Of a stretch of 64,000 nt of DNA, positions 1 through 6,848 are shown one piece after another. The stretch spans positions 1,876,001-1,940,000 of the forward strand of contig NZ_CP150496.1 in assembly GCF_038019025.1 (NCBI RefSeq), given 5' to 3'. The translations under genes and the position numbers were made by a program. A model generated the notes under the pieces. The model did no database searches and had not been told where the DNA came from. It saw nothing but the letters and a program-made list of their open reading frames with translations. Position 1 is the first letter of the stretch. Every line of letters starts with the position of its first letter. The stretch is from Polaribacter marinaquae. GTDB lineage: Bacteria > Bacteroidota > Bacteroidia > Flavobacteriales > Flavobacteriaceae.

Positions 1-545
1 TTCTTTAACCAAAAAATTGAACAAAATGCACCAGAGAAGAAAATACCCTCTACTGCTGCAAAAGCAATTAAACGCTCTGCAAAAGAATCAGATTCTATCC
101 ATTTTAATGCCCAATCTGCTTTTTTCTTAATTGCCGGAAAAACTTCGATAGCTCTAAATAAATTGTCTTTTTCTACTTCATCTTTAACATAAGTATCTAT
201 TAATAAAGAATATGTTTCAGAATGAATGTTTTCCATCATTATTTGAAAACCATAGAAAAATTTAGCTTCAGAATATTGTACTTCGTTTACAAAGTTTTCT
301 GCTAAGTTTTCGTTTACAATACCGTCTGATGCAGCAAAAAATGCTAAAATATGCTTTATAAAATAACGCTCATCGTCTGTTAACTTAGATGTCCAATCTA
401 CAAGATCTGCTGTAAGATCAATTTCTTCTGCCGTCCAAAAACAAGCTTGTTGTTTCTTATACCATTCCCACAAATCATCGTGTTGGATAGGAAAAATTAC
501 AAAACGGTTGTCATTTGGTTGTAAAATAGGCTCTAATACAGACAT
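1..545 (-). CDS. nrdB: Ribonucleoside-diphosphate reductase small (beta) subunit, 3' end outside window
   Basis: Class I ribonucleotide reductase beta subunit, which holds the di-iron/tyrosyl radical used by the alpha subunit to make deoxyribonucleotides in the cytosol. About 181 N-terminal residues are visible from an ATG at 543-545; the rest lies beyond base 1. Metal ligands are recognisable: Asp in FWTAEEIDL (about residue 43), Glu and His in [11 protein letters not shown] (about 105 and 108), and Glu in AAVEGIFF (about 166). The radical tyrosine is present at about 112. The sequence follows the eukaryote-like NrdB pattern common in Bacteroidota. An AATCTTTG sequence at 593-600, reverse strand, is one mismatch from the -7 consensus and may be its promoter. 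The nrdA partner is not in view. Confidence 0.95.
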   Translation of the reverse strand, partial: MSVLEPILQPNDNRFVIFPIQHDDLWEWYKKQQACFWTAEEIDLTADLVDWTSKLTDDERYFIKHILAFFAASDGIVNENLAENFVNEVQYSEAKFFYGFQIMMENIHSETYSLLIDTYVKDEVEKDNLFRAIEVFPAIKKKADWALKWIESDSFAERLIAFAAVEGIFFSGAFCSIFWLK

Positions 546-956
546 TTTTTATTGAGATTTTTGAGAATTATTATTTGTTAAAACGAGTTCTACAAAGATT
601 GGGTTTTTTGTTCCAAAATGAAAGTCATACTTATTCACAAATCCCTTGAAGTTTTTAACAAAAAGACAAAAATTATGATTTTCGTTAAATTTTAACACTA
701 TTTTATTTTACTAAAAATCAACCCATTAAAACAGTAAAATTAGCTAAACCATTGCTACTATTGACATTCTTAAAACGTAATTTAAAAAGTTTTTTTTATC
801 AATTTTATTTCAGATTTGGTTTTTAAAATTAACTGTTTTCTCTTAATTAAATTTTCATTAAAAAAGGTTATTTAGAATTTTTAAAGATAACAGAAGACTA
901 CTTAAATTCTTTTTGCTACCCCATTTTTGAAGTATCTTTGCAAAAAGACTTTTCTA
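546..956. other. Intergenic region between nrdB and heme A synthase
   Basis: About 410 AT-rich bases separate two divergent genes. I see no open reading frame with coding character, no tRNA and no strong hairpin. The right edge holds the clear promoter of the heme A synthase gene and the left edge a weaker candidate for nrdB. The middle looks featureless. Confidence 0.6.
912..940 (+). promoter_or_regulatory. Bacteroidota-type promoter of heme A synthase
   Basis: TTTG at 912-915 and TATCTTTG at 933-940 match the -33 and -7 elements with a 17-base spacer. Transcription would start near 946, just upstream of the ATG at 957. This rules out the TTG at 927 as translation start because it lies inside the promoter. 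Confidence 0.8.
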
Positions 957-1979
957 ATGAAAAATAGGTTTCCAAAAATTGTACAAATTGCTATAATTTC
1001 TGTTTATTTAATATTTTTAGCGGGTTCTGTTGTTAGAATGACAGGTTCTGGAATGGGATGTCCTGATTGGCCAAAATGTTTTGGTTATTACATACCACCA
1101 ACATCCGAAGAACAAATTACTTGGCAACCAAACACCAATTATAAAAAAGGAATTATAATTATAAAAGACGAAGTTTTATTTGTTGCAGAAAAAGACATAC
1201 AAACTGCAACAGACTTCAACATTAATAATTGGGTAAACTATACAAAACACGATTACGCAAAATTTAACAAATACCATACTTGGACAGAATACATAAATAG
1301 ACTTGCCTCTGTTTTATCTGGTTTTGTTTTTCTATTTTTAATATACAGTGCTATTAAAAATAGAAAAAAAGACAAACGAATTACTTGGTTAGCTTTTGGC
1401 GCATTTTTTCTAATGCTTTTTGAAGCTTGGTTAGGTAAAACGGTAGTAGACACAAATTTAACACCTACAATTATTACCATTCATATGGTGGTTGGCTTGA
1501 TAATTATTGCTCTTTTATTAAAATTAAATTTTATTGTTACTAATAAAAAAACAACTTTTAAATACAATTCCGTTTTTAACAAACTACTAATAGTTTCTGT
1601 AATTTTTTCTTTGATTCAAATTGCAATGGGAACCCAAGTAAGACAATTTATTGATGAGCAAGTAAAATTATATGGCTTCGAAAACAAGAATTATAGTTTA
1701 ATGAATCCTAGTTTTAAATTTTACTTTCATAGATCTTTTACTATTGCAATTGTATTGGTAAACTTCGGTATGTTGTACTTAAACCAAATTAAAAACCTTG
1801 GTTATAAATTAGTAAATTGGATTGTTGCCTTAATTTTTATCGAAGTAATTTCTGGTATTTTAATGTATTATGCAGAAATTCCTTTTGGTACACAAGCAGT
1901 GCATTTATTGGCAGGAGCAATTTTATTTGGTTTACAATTTTATTTATGGCTTCAAAGTAGAAAAACCATAAATAATTAA
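957..1979 (+). CDS. ctaA: Heme A synthase, COX15/CtaA family
   Basis: Integral membrane enzyme that oxidises heme O to heme A for aa3/caa3 cytochrome oxidases. The 340-residue product begins MKNRFPKIVQ and has about eight hydrophobic segments. The family signature GSVVRMTGSGMGCPDWPKC near residue 30, with the extracytoplasmic CPDWPKC loop, is intact, and conserved histidines lie in later helices (EYINR, TIHMVVG, YFHRSF, QAVHLLAG). An upstream in-frame TTG at 927 would add ten residues but overlaps the promoter, so the ATG at 957 is preferred. The gene is monocistronic here. Its pathway partner, the heme O synthase cyoE, is in the oxidase block near 34.5-35.4 kb. Confidence 0.93.
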   Translation: MKNRFPKIVQIAIISVYLIFLAGSVVRMTGSGMGCPDWPKCFGYYIPPTSEEQITWQPNTNYKKGIIIIKDEVLFVAEKDIQTATDFNINNWVNYTKHDYAKFNKYHTWTEYINRLASVLSGFVFLFLIYSAIKNRKKDKRITWLAFGAFFLMLFEAWLGKTVVDTNLTPTIITIHMVVGLIIIALLLKLNFIVTNKKTTFKYNSVFNKLLIVSVIFSLIQIAMGTQVRQFIDEQVKLYGFENKNYSLMNPSFKFYFHRSFTIAIVLVNFGMLYLNQIKNLGYKLVNWIVALIFIEVISGILMYYAEIPFGTQAVHLLAGAILFGLQFYLWLQSRKTINN

Positions 1980-2000
1980 TAGCTAATAATTTTTATTGAT

Positions 2001-2423
2001 TTAAGGATGCGCGTTCACCCAAACTTCGCCATCAGAAAAGTGTTCTTTTTTCCAAATTGGCACGGTTTCTTTTAAAGTATCAATAATAAATTCGCACGCT
2101 AAAAAAGCTGCTTTTCTATGCTTTGACGATACCGCAATAATTACCGGAATATCTCTTATTTGTAATTCGCCTTCTGCATGATGAACAGCTACTTTTTTTA
2201 CATCAAATTTTTCGAGTGCTAAATCTGCAATTTTCTGCATTTCTTTTAGCGCCATCGGTTTATACGTAGAAAAATCTAACTTTTTTACTTCTTTGCCTTC
2301 TGTATCGTTTCTAACAGTACCTACAAAAACAGATATGCCACCGCAAGAATCGTCTTCAACAAAAGCATAACAAGCATTTAGATCTAATTTTTCTGATGTA
2401 ATTTTTATTGAAGTTCTCTGCAT
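2001..2423 (-). CDS. moaE: Molybdopterin synthase catalytic subunit MoaE
   Basis: Large subunit of molybdopterin synthase, which inserts two sulfurs from thiocarboxylated MoaD into precursor Z (cPMP). At 140 residues the length is normal. Family landmarks are GGISVFVGTVRND near residue 30, the SSKHRKAAFLAC segment near 100 and the C-terminal VPIWKKEHFSDGEVWV with the conserved active-site lysines. Its partner moaD lies about 370 bases away on the same strand, separated by an oppositely oriented DUF3817 gene, so the two are probably not a simple co-transcribed pair. Confidence 0.95.
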   Translation of the reverse strand: MQRTSIKITSEKLDLNACYAFVEDDSCGGISVFVGTVRNDTEGKEVKKLDFSTYKPMALKEMQKIADLALEKFDVKKVAVHHAEGELQIRDIPVIIAVSSKHRKAAFLACEFIIDTLKETVPIWKKEHFSDGEVWVNAHP

Positions 2424-2480
2424 AATTTTTTAAATCTAAAACAAGTTAAACGCTTTTAGCAAAAATAATAATTCATGATG

Positions 2481-2488
2481 TATCTTTG
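2481..2488 (+). promoter_or_regulatory. -7 promoter element of the DUF3817 gene
   Basis: TATCTTTG at 2481-2488 matches the Bacteroidota -7 consensus exactly and lies downstream of the ATG codons at 2475 and 2478. Those codons are therefore unlikely to be translated, and the start at 2517 is favoured. The -33 element is weak. Confidence 0.65.
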
Positions 2489-2516
2489 CAAACTAATATT
2501 TTATACTTCAAAAAAA

Positions 2517-2789
2517 ATGAAAAGTGTCTTTAGAATTGTTAGCTTGTTAGAAGGAGTTTCTTATTTACTTTTACTTTTTATAGCAACACCTATTAAGTAT
2601 TTACAAGGCGATGCTTCTTATGTAAAAATGTTAGGTATGCCACACGGAATTTTATTTATGTTGTACATTGTTTTAGCAATTGTTATTAAAAAAGAAATGA
2701 ACTGGAACAATAAAACATTGGCTATTGTTTTAATTGCTTCTGTAATTCCTTTTGGAACTTTTTATGTCGATAAAAAATATTTAAGATAA
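2517..2789 (+). CDS. DUF3817 family membrane protein
   Basis: A 90-residue inner-membrane protein with three predicted helices, beginning MKSVFRIVSLLEGVSYLLLL. The conserved DUF3817 features are the early LEGxSYLxLL helix, the PIKY motif and a GxxHGxLF-like stretch (GMPHGILFM near residue 46). No biochemical role is known to me. The start at 2517 was chosen because an exact -7 promoter lies at 2481-2488; an in-frame ATG at 2475 would be upstream of the transcription start. The gene sits convergently against moaD and back-to-back with moaE, splitting the two molybdopterin synthase genes. Confidence 0.85.
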   Translation: MKSVFRIVSLLEGVSYLLLLFIATPIKYLQGDASYVKMLGMPHGILFMLYIVLAIVIKKEMNWNNKTLAIVLIASVIPFGTFYVDKKYLR

Positions 2790-2792
2790 TTG

Positions 2793-3035
2793 CTAACCTC
2801 CACTAACTGGCGGAATAATAGCAACAACATCATTTTCTTTTAAAATTAAATCGTCTTCTGCATATTCTTCATTTACGGCAATTGCATAAGAATTTATATT
2901 TTCTATTGACGGATGTTTCTCAATCAAAAATTGCTTAAAATCTTTGATTGAAAGATTGTTTTCTATGACAAAGTCTAATTGGTTTTCTCCTATCAAATCA
3001 GAAGTAATGCCAAAAAAGAGTGTTTTTATTTTCAT
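2793..3035 (-). CDS. moaD: Molybdopterin synthase sulfur carrier subunit MoaD
   Basis: Ubiquitin-like sulfur carrier of 80 residues ending in the diagnostic PPVSGG, whose terminal Gly-Gly is adenylated and thiocarboxylated. The fold-typical IKTLFFGITSDLIG start and a late VVAIIPPVSGG strand are both visible. It begins 9 bases after the stop of the DUF5686 gene on the same strand and could be transcribed with it. Its stop lies 3 bases from the end of the convergent DUF3817 gene. Confidence 0.93.
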   Translation of the reverse strand: MKIKTLFFGITSDLIGENQLDFVIENNLSIKDFKQFLIEKHPSIENINSYAIAVNEEYAEDDLILKENDVVAIIPPVSGG

Positions 3036-3044
3036 GTATATTAT

Positions 3045-5519
3045 TTAATTAAAAAGGCTAAATCTAAACAAAAAGCCATTTTCTGATACGCCATTATAGT
3101 TAGACATTACATAATCTAATCTTAAAAAGCGCCATTTACCAAAACCTAAATTATCTAAACCAACAGAATATTCTGTGTAAGGTTTTGCATCTGCCATTAC
3201 CATTGCTTTAGAACCTGCTACCAAGTAAAAATTAAGCTTATTTAATACCGGAATTTTACCTAAAATTGCTCCTCTAAAATTATGTTCTAAATGGGCTTCT
3301 GCATATTTATCATTAGAGTACAGTTTATAATAATCTAACAAACCAAAACTACTAATTCCTGCGGTTTTTAAAGGATATGTTAATTCGTTTCCGTTGGGTT
3401 GTAAATAATCCATAAAAGCAATGTTTTTCTTTTTTAAGAAAATTCCTGCCCTTAAATTATATCTAAAATTACCATAATTACCTGCATTTACAAAATGATT
3501 AATGTTTGTTGTAAATAAATCAGAATTTAATTCGGAATTAGAAGCTCCAAATCTTTTTCTATATCGAATACTTACAGTCGGATATTTATTATTTCCTATA
3601 TTTTGCTTGCTATCTGGGTACGATAAGAATTTTTGACCAAAAACAAAACGTGTTCTTAAATCTAAAGTTGCAATTTTATGCTCTACAAAAGGGGCCGTAT
3701 TAAAACCTGAGCGATTTAAAGGATTGTTAGATGTATAACCGCCGTTTTCTTCTTTTGAAGTCCAAGAAAAATCTGTGGTATTAAATAGCGGTTTTCTATT
3801 TGCATATTCTAAAGTTCCAGAAAAGTAAATTCCGTTTTTAATTTCTTGAGAATACGTAATTTCTGCAGCTTGTTTCTCGTAAATTTTCAAATAATTAAGA
3901 TTACTCAATAACGAACTTAAAGAGTTGTTTAACCTAGCTATAGGATTTCTTTCGTTAAACTGTGGTGTTGTAATACCAATTTTTGCAAATAATCTTGGTC
4001 TAGAAATATTGTTCCATTTTTTAGAAAAATACACAGATGGCCTTATTTTTTTCTCAGAAAAACTATAATTAGCATTTACACCTGCACTCCACCACTTACC
4101 GGTATCATTTAAAGATTTAAAATAATTAAACCCAACACCTGTATAAAAACCTTGCACTGTATTAAATCCTGTTCTTAACAAAGGGCCGTTGTAAGAAAAA
4201 GATTTATCTTCGAAAGTATTATTAAAACTGTAACCAGTTATAGGATCTAACCAACCAAATTTATTGCCTTTTGCATCAATAGAATCTAAATACTTTTTAG
4301 ATTTTCTTAGCACCTTAATACTATCTTTAACTTTATAATCTGTTACCTCTTCTAATGTTAAAGGGATTGGTCTTAACTTGTTCCAGAATAAAGTATCTTT
4401 TTTTGTGGCGCTATCTTCAAAAGACAAAACCTCATTTGTAAAAGTTGTTTCTGTAAAGTTTGGCTTAAAATTATAATCAGAATAGGTGTAAGAGAATTTC
4501 CCGCTTGGTTTAAAACCCAGAAAATTTAAATCGAAATCTAATGTTTGATTTATTAAAACCCAACCTTTTATTTCTTCGGAATAATTAAACCCTTGAGTTA
4601 CTTTTAAAGTATTTACAATTGGAATGTTAGTTTGTGCACCGGTTGTGGTAACATCTATACCGTACAATGCCCAATCGTCTTCTACAATATAAATAAAACC
4701 TTCAAAAACTCGGTCATTTTTACGTTTTGGTAAAAGTTGTATTTTATTTATTAATTTTTGATTTTTATCATAAAAGGTTCCTACCAATTTATAGTTATAA
4801 TACGTAAAAGCATTGGTAGAAATAGGAGAAACTAAACCGTTAAAAATTTCGATACTATTTTCGTATAAATCTAAATTAGACTCTTCCGCTCTATTAAAAC
4901 TTACACCATTATCTTGACCAGACACTTTAGACGCAACAATTTTTTCTTTAAATTTTTTAGGCTTTTTTTGAAAAGAAATCTTAGAAAATGTTTCAGATAA
5001 ATAAATAATTCCGCTTCTTGTAGAATCTAAACCTCCACCAAAATCGCCCATACTTTGTCCGAAAAATTTTTCTGGCGCATCTTTAATTCTTGTCAAACCT
5101 CTAGAGTAAAACTTAGCAGTATAATTTGCATACTTTTCTGTATTCTTATCTTTACTTTTTATAGCGTTTCTAATTATTCTATTTGCAGGATTGTCTTTTG
5201 TAGAAATAACTATTTCGTTTAATTGCACATTTTCTTCTTTTAAAACGGCATTTAATTGAAAAGGAAAGCTTGTAATTGTTACTTCCTTTTTTAAAGTTGT
5301 AAAACCAATAAACTGAAAAATCACAGTATACTTTCCGGGTTTTTTAAGGTTTAAAAGGTAGTTTCCTTCTTCATTAGTTGTAGTTCCTGTAATTGTATTG
5401 TTTAAATAAACACTTACAAAAGATAACGGATCTCCTTTTTGGTCTGTAACAGTTCCTTTTACTTGTGCTTTTAAAGAAAATGCAATGCATAAAAAGAAAA
5501 TTAAAGTAATTTTTTTCAT
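3045..5519 (-). CDS. DUF5686 outer-membrane protein with carboxypeptidase-like N-domain
   Basis: A predicted secreted, outer-membrane protein of 824 residues. Residues 1-18 form a signal peptide (cleavage after SLKA). Residues 20-105 are a CarboxypepD_reg-like beta-sandwich (VKGTVTDQKGDPLSFVSVYL) of the sort that precedes many Bacteroidota barrels. The rest is rich in alternating aromatic/polar strands typical of a beta-barrel and matches the DUF5686 family by pattern. No substrate is known; such proteins are often annotated only as carboxypeptidase-like regulatory domain proteins. A promoter lies 23 bases upstream of the start. Confidence 0.85.
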   Translation of the reverse strand: MKKITLIFFLCIAFSLKAQVKGTVTDQKGDPLSFVSVYLNNTITGTTTNEEGNYLLNLKKPGKYTVIFQFIGFTTLKKEVTITSFPFQLNAVLKEENVQLNEIVISTKDNPANRIIRNAIKSKDKNTEKYANYTAKFYSRGLTRIKDAPEKFFGQSMGDFGGGLDSTRSGIIYLSETFSKISFQKKPKKFKEKIVASKVSGQDNGVSFNRAEESNLDLYENSIEIFNGLVSPISTNAFTYYNYKLVGTFYDKNQKLINKIQLLPKRKNDRVFEGFIYIVEDDWALYGIDVTTTGAQTNIPIVNTLKVTQGFNYSEEIKGWVLINQTLDFDLNFLGFKPSGKFSYTYSDYNFKPNFTETTFTNEVLSFEDSATKKDTLFWNKLRPIPLTLEEVTDYKVKDSIKVLRKSKKYLDSIDAKGNKFGWLDPITGYSFNNTFEDKSFSYNGPLLRTGFNTVQGFYTGVGFNYFKSLNDTGKWWSAGVNANYSFSEKKIRPSVYFSKKWNNISRPRLFAKIGITTPQFNERNPIARLNNSLSSLLSNLNYLKIYEKQAAEITYSQEIKNGIYFSGTLEYANRKPLFNTTDFSWTSKEENGGYTSNNPLNRSGFNTAPFVEHKIATLDLRTRFVFGQKFLSYPDSKQNIGNNKYPTVSIRYRKRFGASNSELNSDLFTTNINHFVNAGNYGNFRYNLRAGIFLKKKNIAFMDYLQPNGNELTYPLKTAGISSFGLLDYYKLYSNDKYAEAHLEHNFRGAILGKIPVLNKLNFYLVAGSKAMVMADAKPYTEYSVGLDNLGFGKWRFLRLDYVMSNYNGVSENGFLFRFSLFN

Positions 5520-5541
5520 AAATAATTGAGGTTGATTGCTG

Positions 5542-5569
5542 CAAACTTAATTTTTAAATGCTTAGCAAA
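5542..5569 (-). promoter_or_regulatory. Promoter of the DUF5686 gene
   Basis: On the reverse strand TTTG (5569-5566) is followed after 16 bases by TAAGTTTG (5549-5542), matching the -33 and -7 elements. The implied transcription start is about 16 bases before the ATG at 5519. Confidence 0.65.
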
Positions 5570-5645
5570 TGTTTAATATTTGTTAAACGAAATATAAAAT
5601 GTTCACAAAAAAGTAAGACTACTATTTTATGTAAATGGTTGCCTA

Positions 5646-6671
5646 TTATTTATTTTTAGTGGAATCTCTAACTACTAAATCTGTATCTAAAACTACTTGT
5701 TTATGAGTTATCAACTTATTTGCCTTTCTACTTTTAATTTCTTTAAAAAGTAATTTAAACGCTTTTTTACCCATTTCTAATCCTGGTTGATTTATAGTTG
5801 TTAGGCTTGGTGATATCACCGAAGCCATAAACCAATTACTAAACCCCACAATATTTATATCTTCTGGCACTTTTACGCCTCGATCGTTAAATTCTTTCAT
5901 AGCACCAATTGCAACTAAATCTGTGTTTATAAAAATTCCGTCAACATCATCATGATCTTTTAAAAGTTGTTTTGCATTGGCTTTTCCTTCTTCAAAACTC
6001 GCATCACCACATTCACAGGTGTAAACCAAAGAAACATCAAACTCTAAATCGTTATCTAACAACGCTTTTTTATATCCTAAAAATCGATCAATAGAATTTT
6101 GAGGAAGCAAAGGACCTCTAAAGTGAGCAATTTTCTTACAACCTATATCTATCAAATACTGTGTTGCAGTATAAGCAGCTTTTCGATCATCAATAATAAC
6201 TTTAGAACATTTTACAACTTTAGCTATTTTATCAAACATCACAATAGGTGTTTGCTGATTTATAACTTTATTTAAATGTGAAAAGTCGGATGTTTCATTC
6301 GCTAATGAAATTAAAATTCCGTCAACTCTTTTTCTAAGTAGTAAATCGATTTGTTTTTGTTCTAATTCATACGATTCGTTTGATTGCAGAATAATAACCA
6401 AATAACCCTTTTTTTCTGCTTGCGCTATAATACCTTTAATTACAGATGAAAAAAAGTGATGCACAACCACCGGAATAATTAAACCTATAGTTTTAGATTC
6501 TTTAGTTCTTAAGTTCACCGCAAAAGAATTTGGCTGATAATTTAACAACGCCGCGGTTTCTCTAACTAGTTTTCTTGTTTTTTCACTAACATCTGGGTAT
6601 TCTTTTAATGCTTTTGACACCGTTGTGATAGAAATACCTAACTCTTCTGCAATATTTTTTAATGTTACCAA
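5646..6671 (-). CDS. LacI-family transcriptional regulator of the sugar locus
   Basis: DNA-binding regulator of 341 residues. Residues 1-26 form the LacI helix-turn-helix (LKNIAEELGISITTVSKAL), followed by the hinge helix near 50-60 (YQPNSFAVNLR) and a type-1 periplasmic-binding-protein-like sensor domain from about 62 to 335. The start is a TTG at 6669-6671, which gives the usual MVTLKNIA beginning. A -7 element TATATTTG lies at 6713-6706. The first of two perfect operator palindromes overlaps its -33 region, so autoregulation is likely. It is divergent from the TonB-dependent receptor and downstream sugar genes and is inferred to control them. The inducer is unknown; sucrose or a metabolite of it is the natural guess. 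Confidence 0.93.
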   Translation of the reverse strand: MVTLKNIAEELGISITTVSKALKEYPDVSEKTRKLVRETAALLNYQPNSFAVNLRTKESKTIGLIIPVVVHHFFSSVIKGIIAQAEKKGYLVIILQSNESYELEQKQIDLLLRKRVDGILISLANETSDFSHLNKVINQQTPIVMFDKIAKVVKCSKVIIDDRKAAYTATQYLIDIGCKKIAHFRGPLLPQNSIDRFLGYKKALLDNDLEFDVSLVYTCECGDASFEEGKANAKQLLKDHDDVDGIFINTDLVAIGAMKEFNDRGVKVPEDINIVGFSNWFMASVISPSLTTINQPGLEMGKKAFKLLFKEIKSRKANKLITHKQVVLDTDLVVRDSTKNK

Positions 6672-6705
6672 ATCTTAATCTGTTGATTTAAATTAAATTA
6701 GTACT

Positions 6706-6713
6706 CAAATATA
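6706..6713 (-). promoter_or_regulatory. -7 promoter element of the lacI-family gene
   Basis: TATATTTG on the reverse strand at 6713-6706 matches the -7 consensus. The matching -33 position falls in the first operator copy near 6731, so bound regulator would block it. Confidence 0.6.
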
Positions 6714-6724
6714 AGCAATTAAAT

Positions 6725-6766
6725 AAATCGAAAACGTTTTCGGTAAATCGAAAACGTTTTCGATTT
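6725..6766. promoter_or_regulatory. Twin LacI-type operators
   Basis: The 18-base unit AAATCGAAAACGTTTTCG occurs twice, at 6725-6742 and 6745-6762. Each holds the 14-bp perfect palindrome CGAAAACGTTTTCG (6729-6742 and 6749-6762); the second extends to a perfect 22-bp palindrome at 6745-6766. Centres are exactly 20 bp apart, about two helical turns, so two dimers would sit on one face. The central CG step with flanking A/T runs is typical of LacI/CcpA-type operators. The pair lies between the lacI-family gene and the receptor gene, overlapping the former's -33 region and ending just before the receptor's putative -33. Confidence 0.9.
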
Positions 6767-6771
6767 ATTAA

Positions 6772-6806
6772 TTTGATAAAAAAATTGGGTTAAAATTTAA
6801 CTTTAC
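6772..6806 (+). promoter_or_regulatory. Weak candidate promoter of the TonB-dependent receptor
   Basis: TTTG at 6772-6775 and TAACTTTA at 6799-6806 (one mismatch to TAnnTTTG) form a possible promoter with a 23-base spacer, longer than usual. Transcription would start about 35 bases before the ATG at 6849. A non-ideal promoter just downstream of the operators would fit either a blocked promoter or a regulator that activates. Confidence 0.4.
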
Positions 6807-6848
6807 TTAAGAAATGATTAACTAATTATTAAATTCACAATCAAAAAA

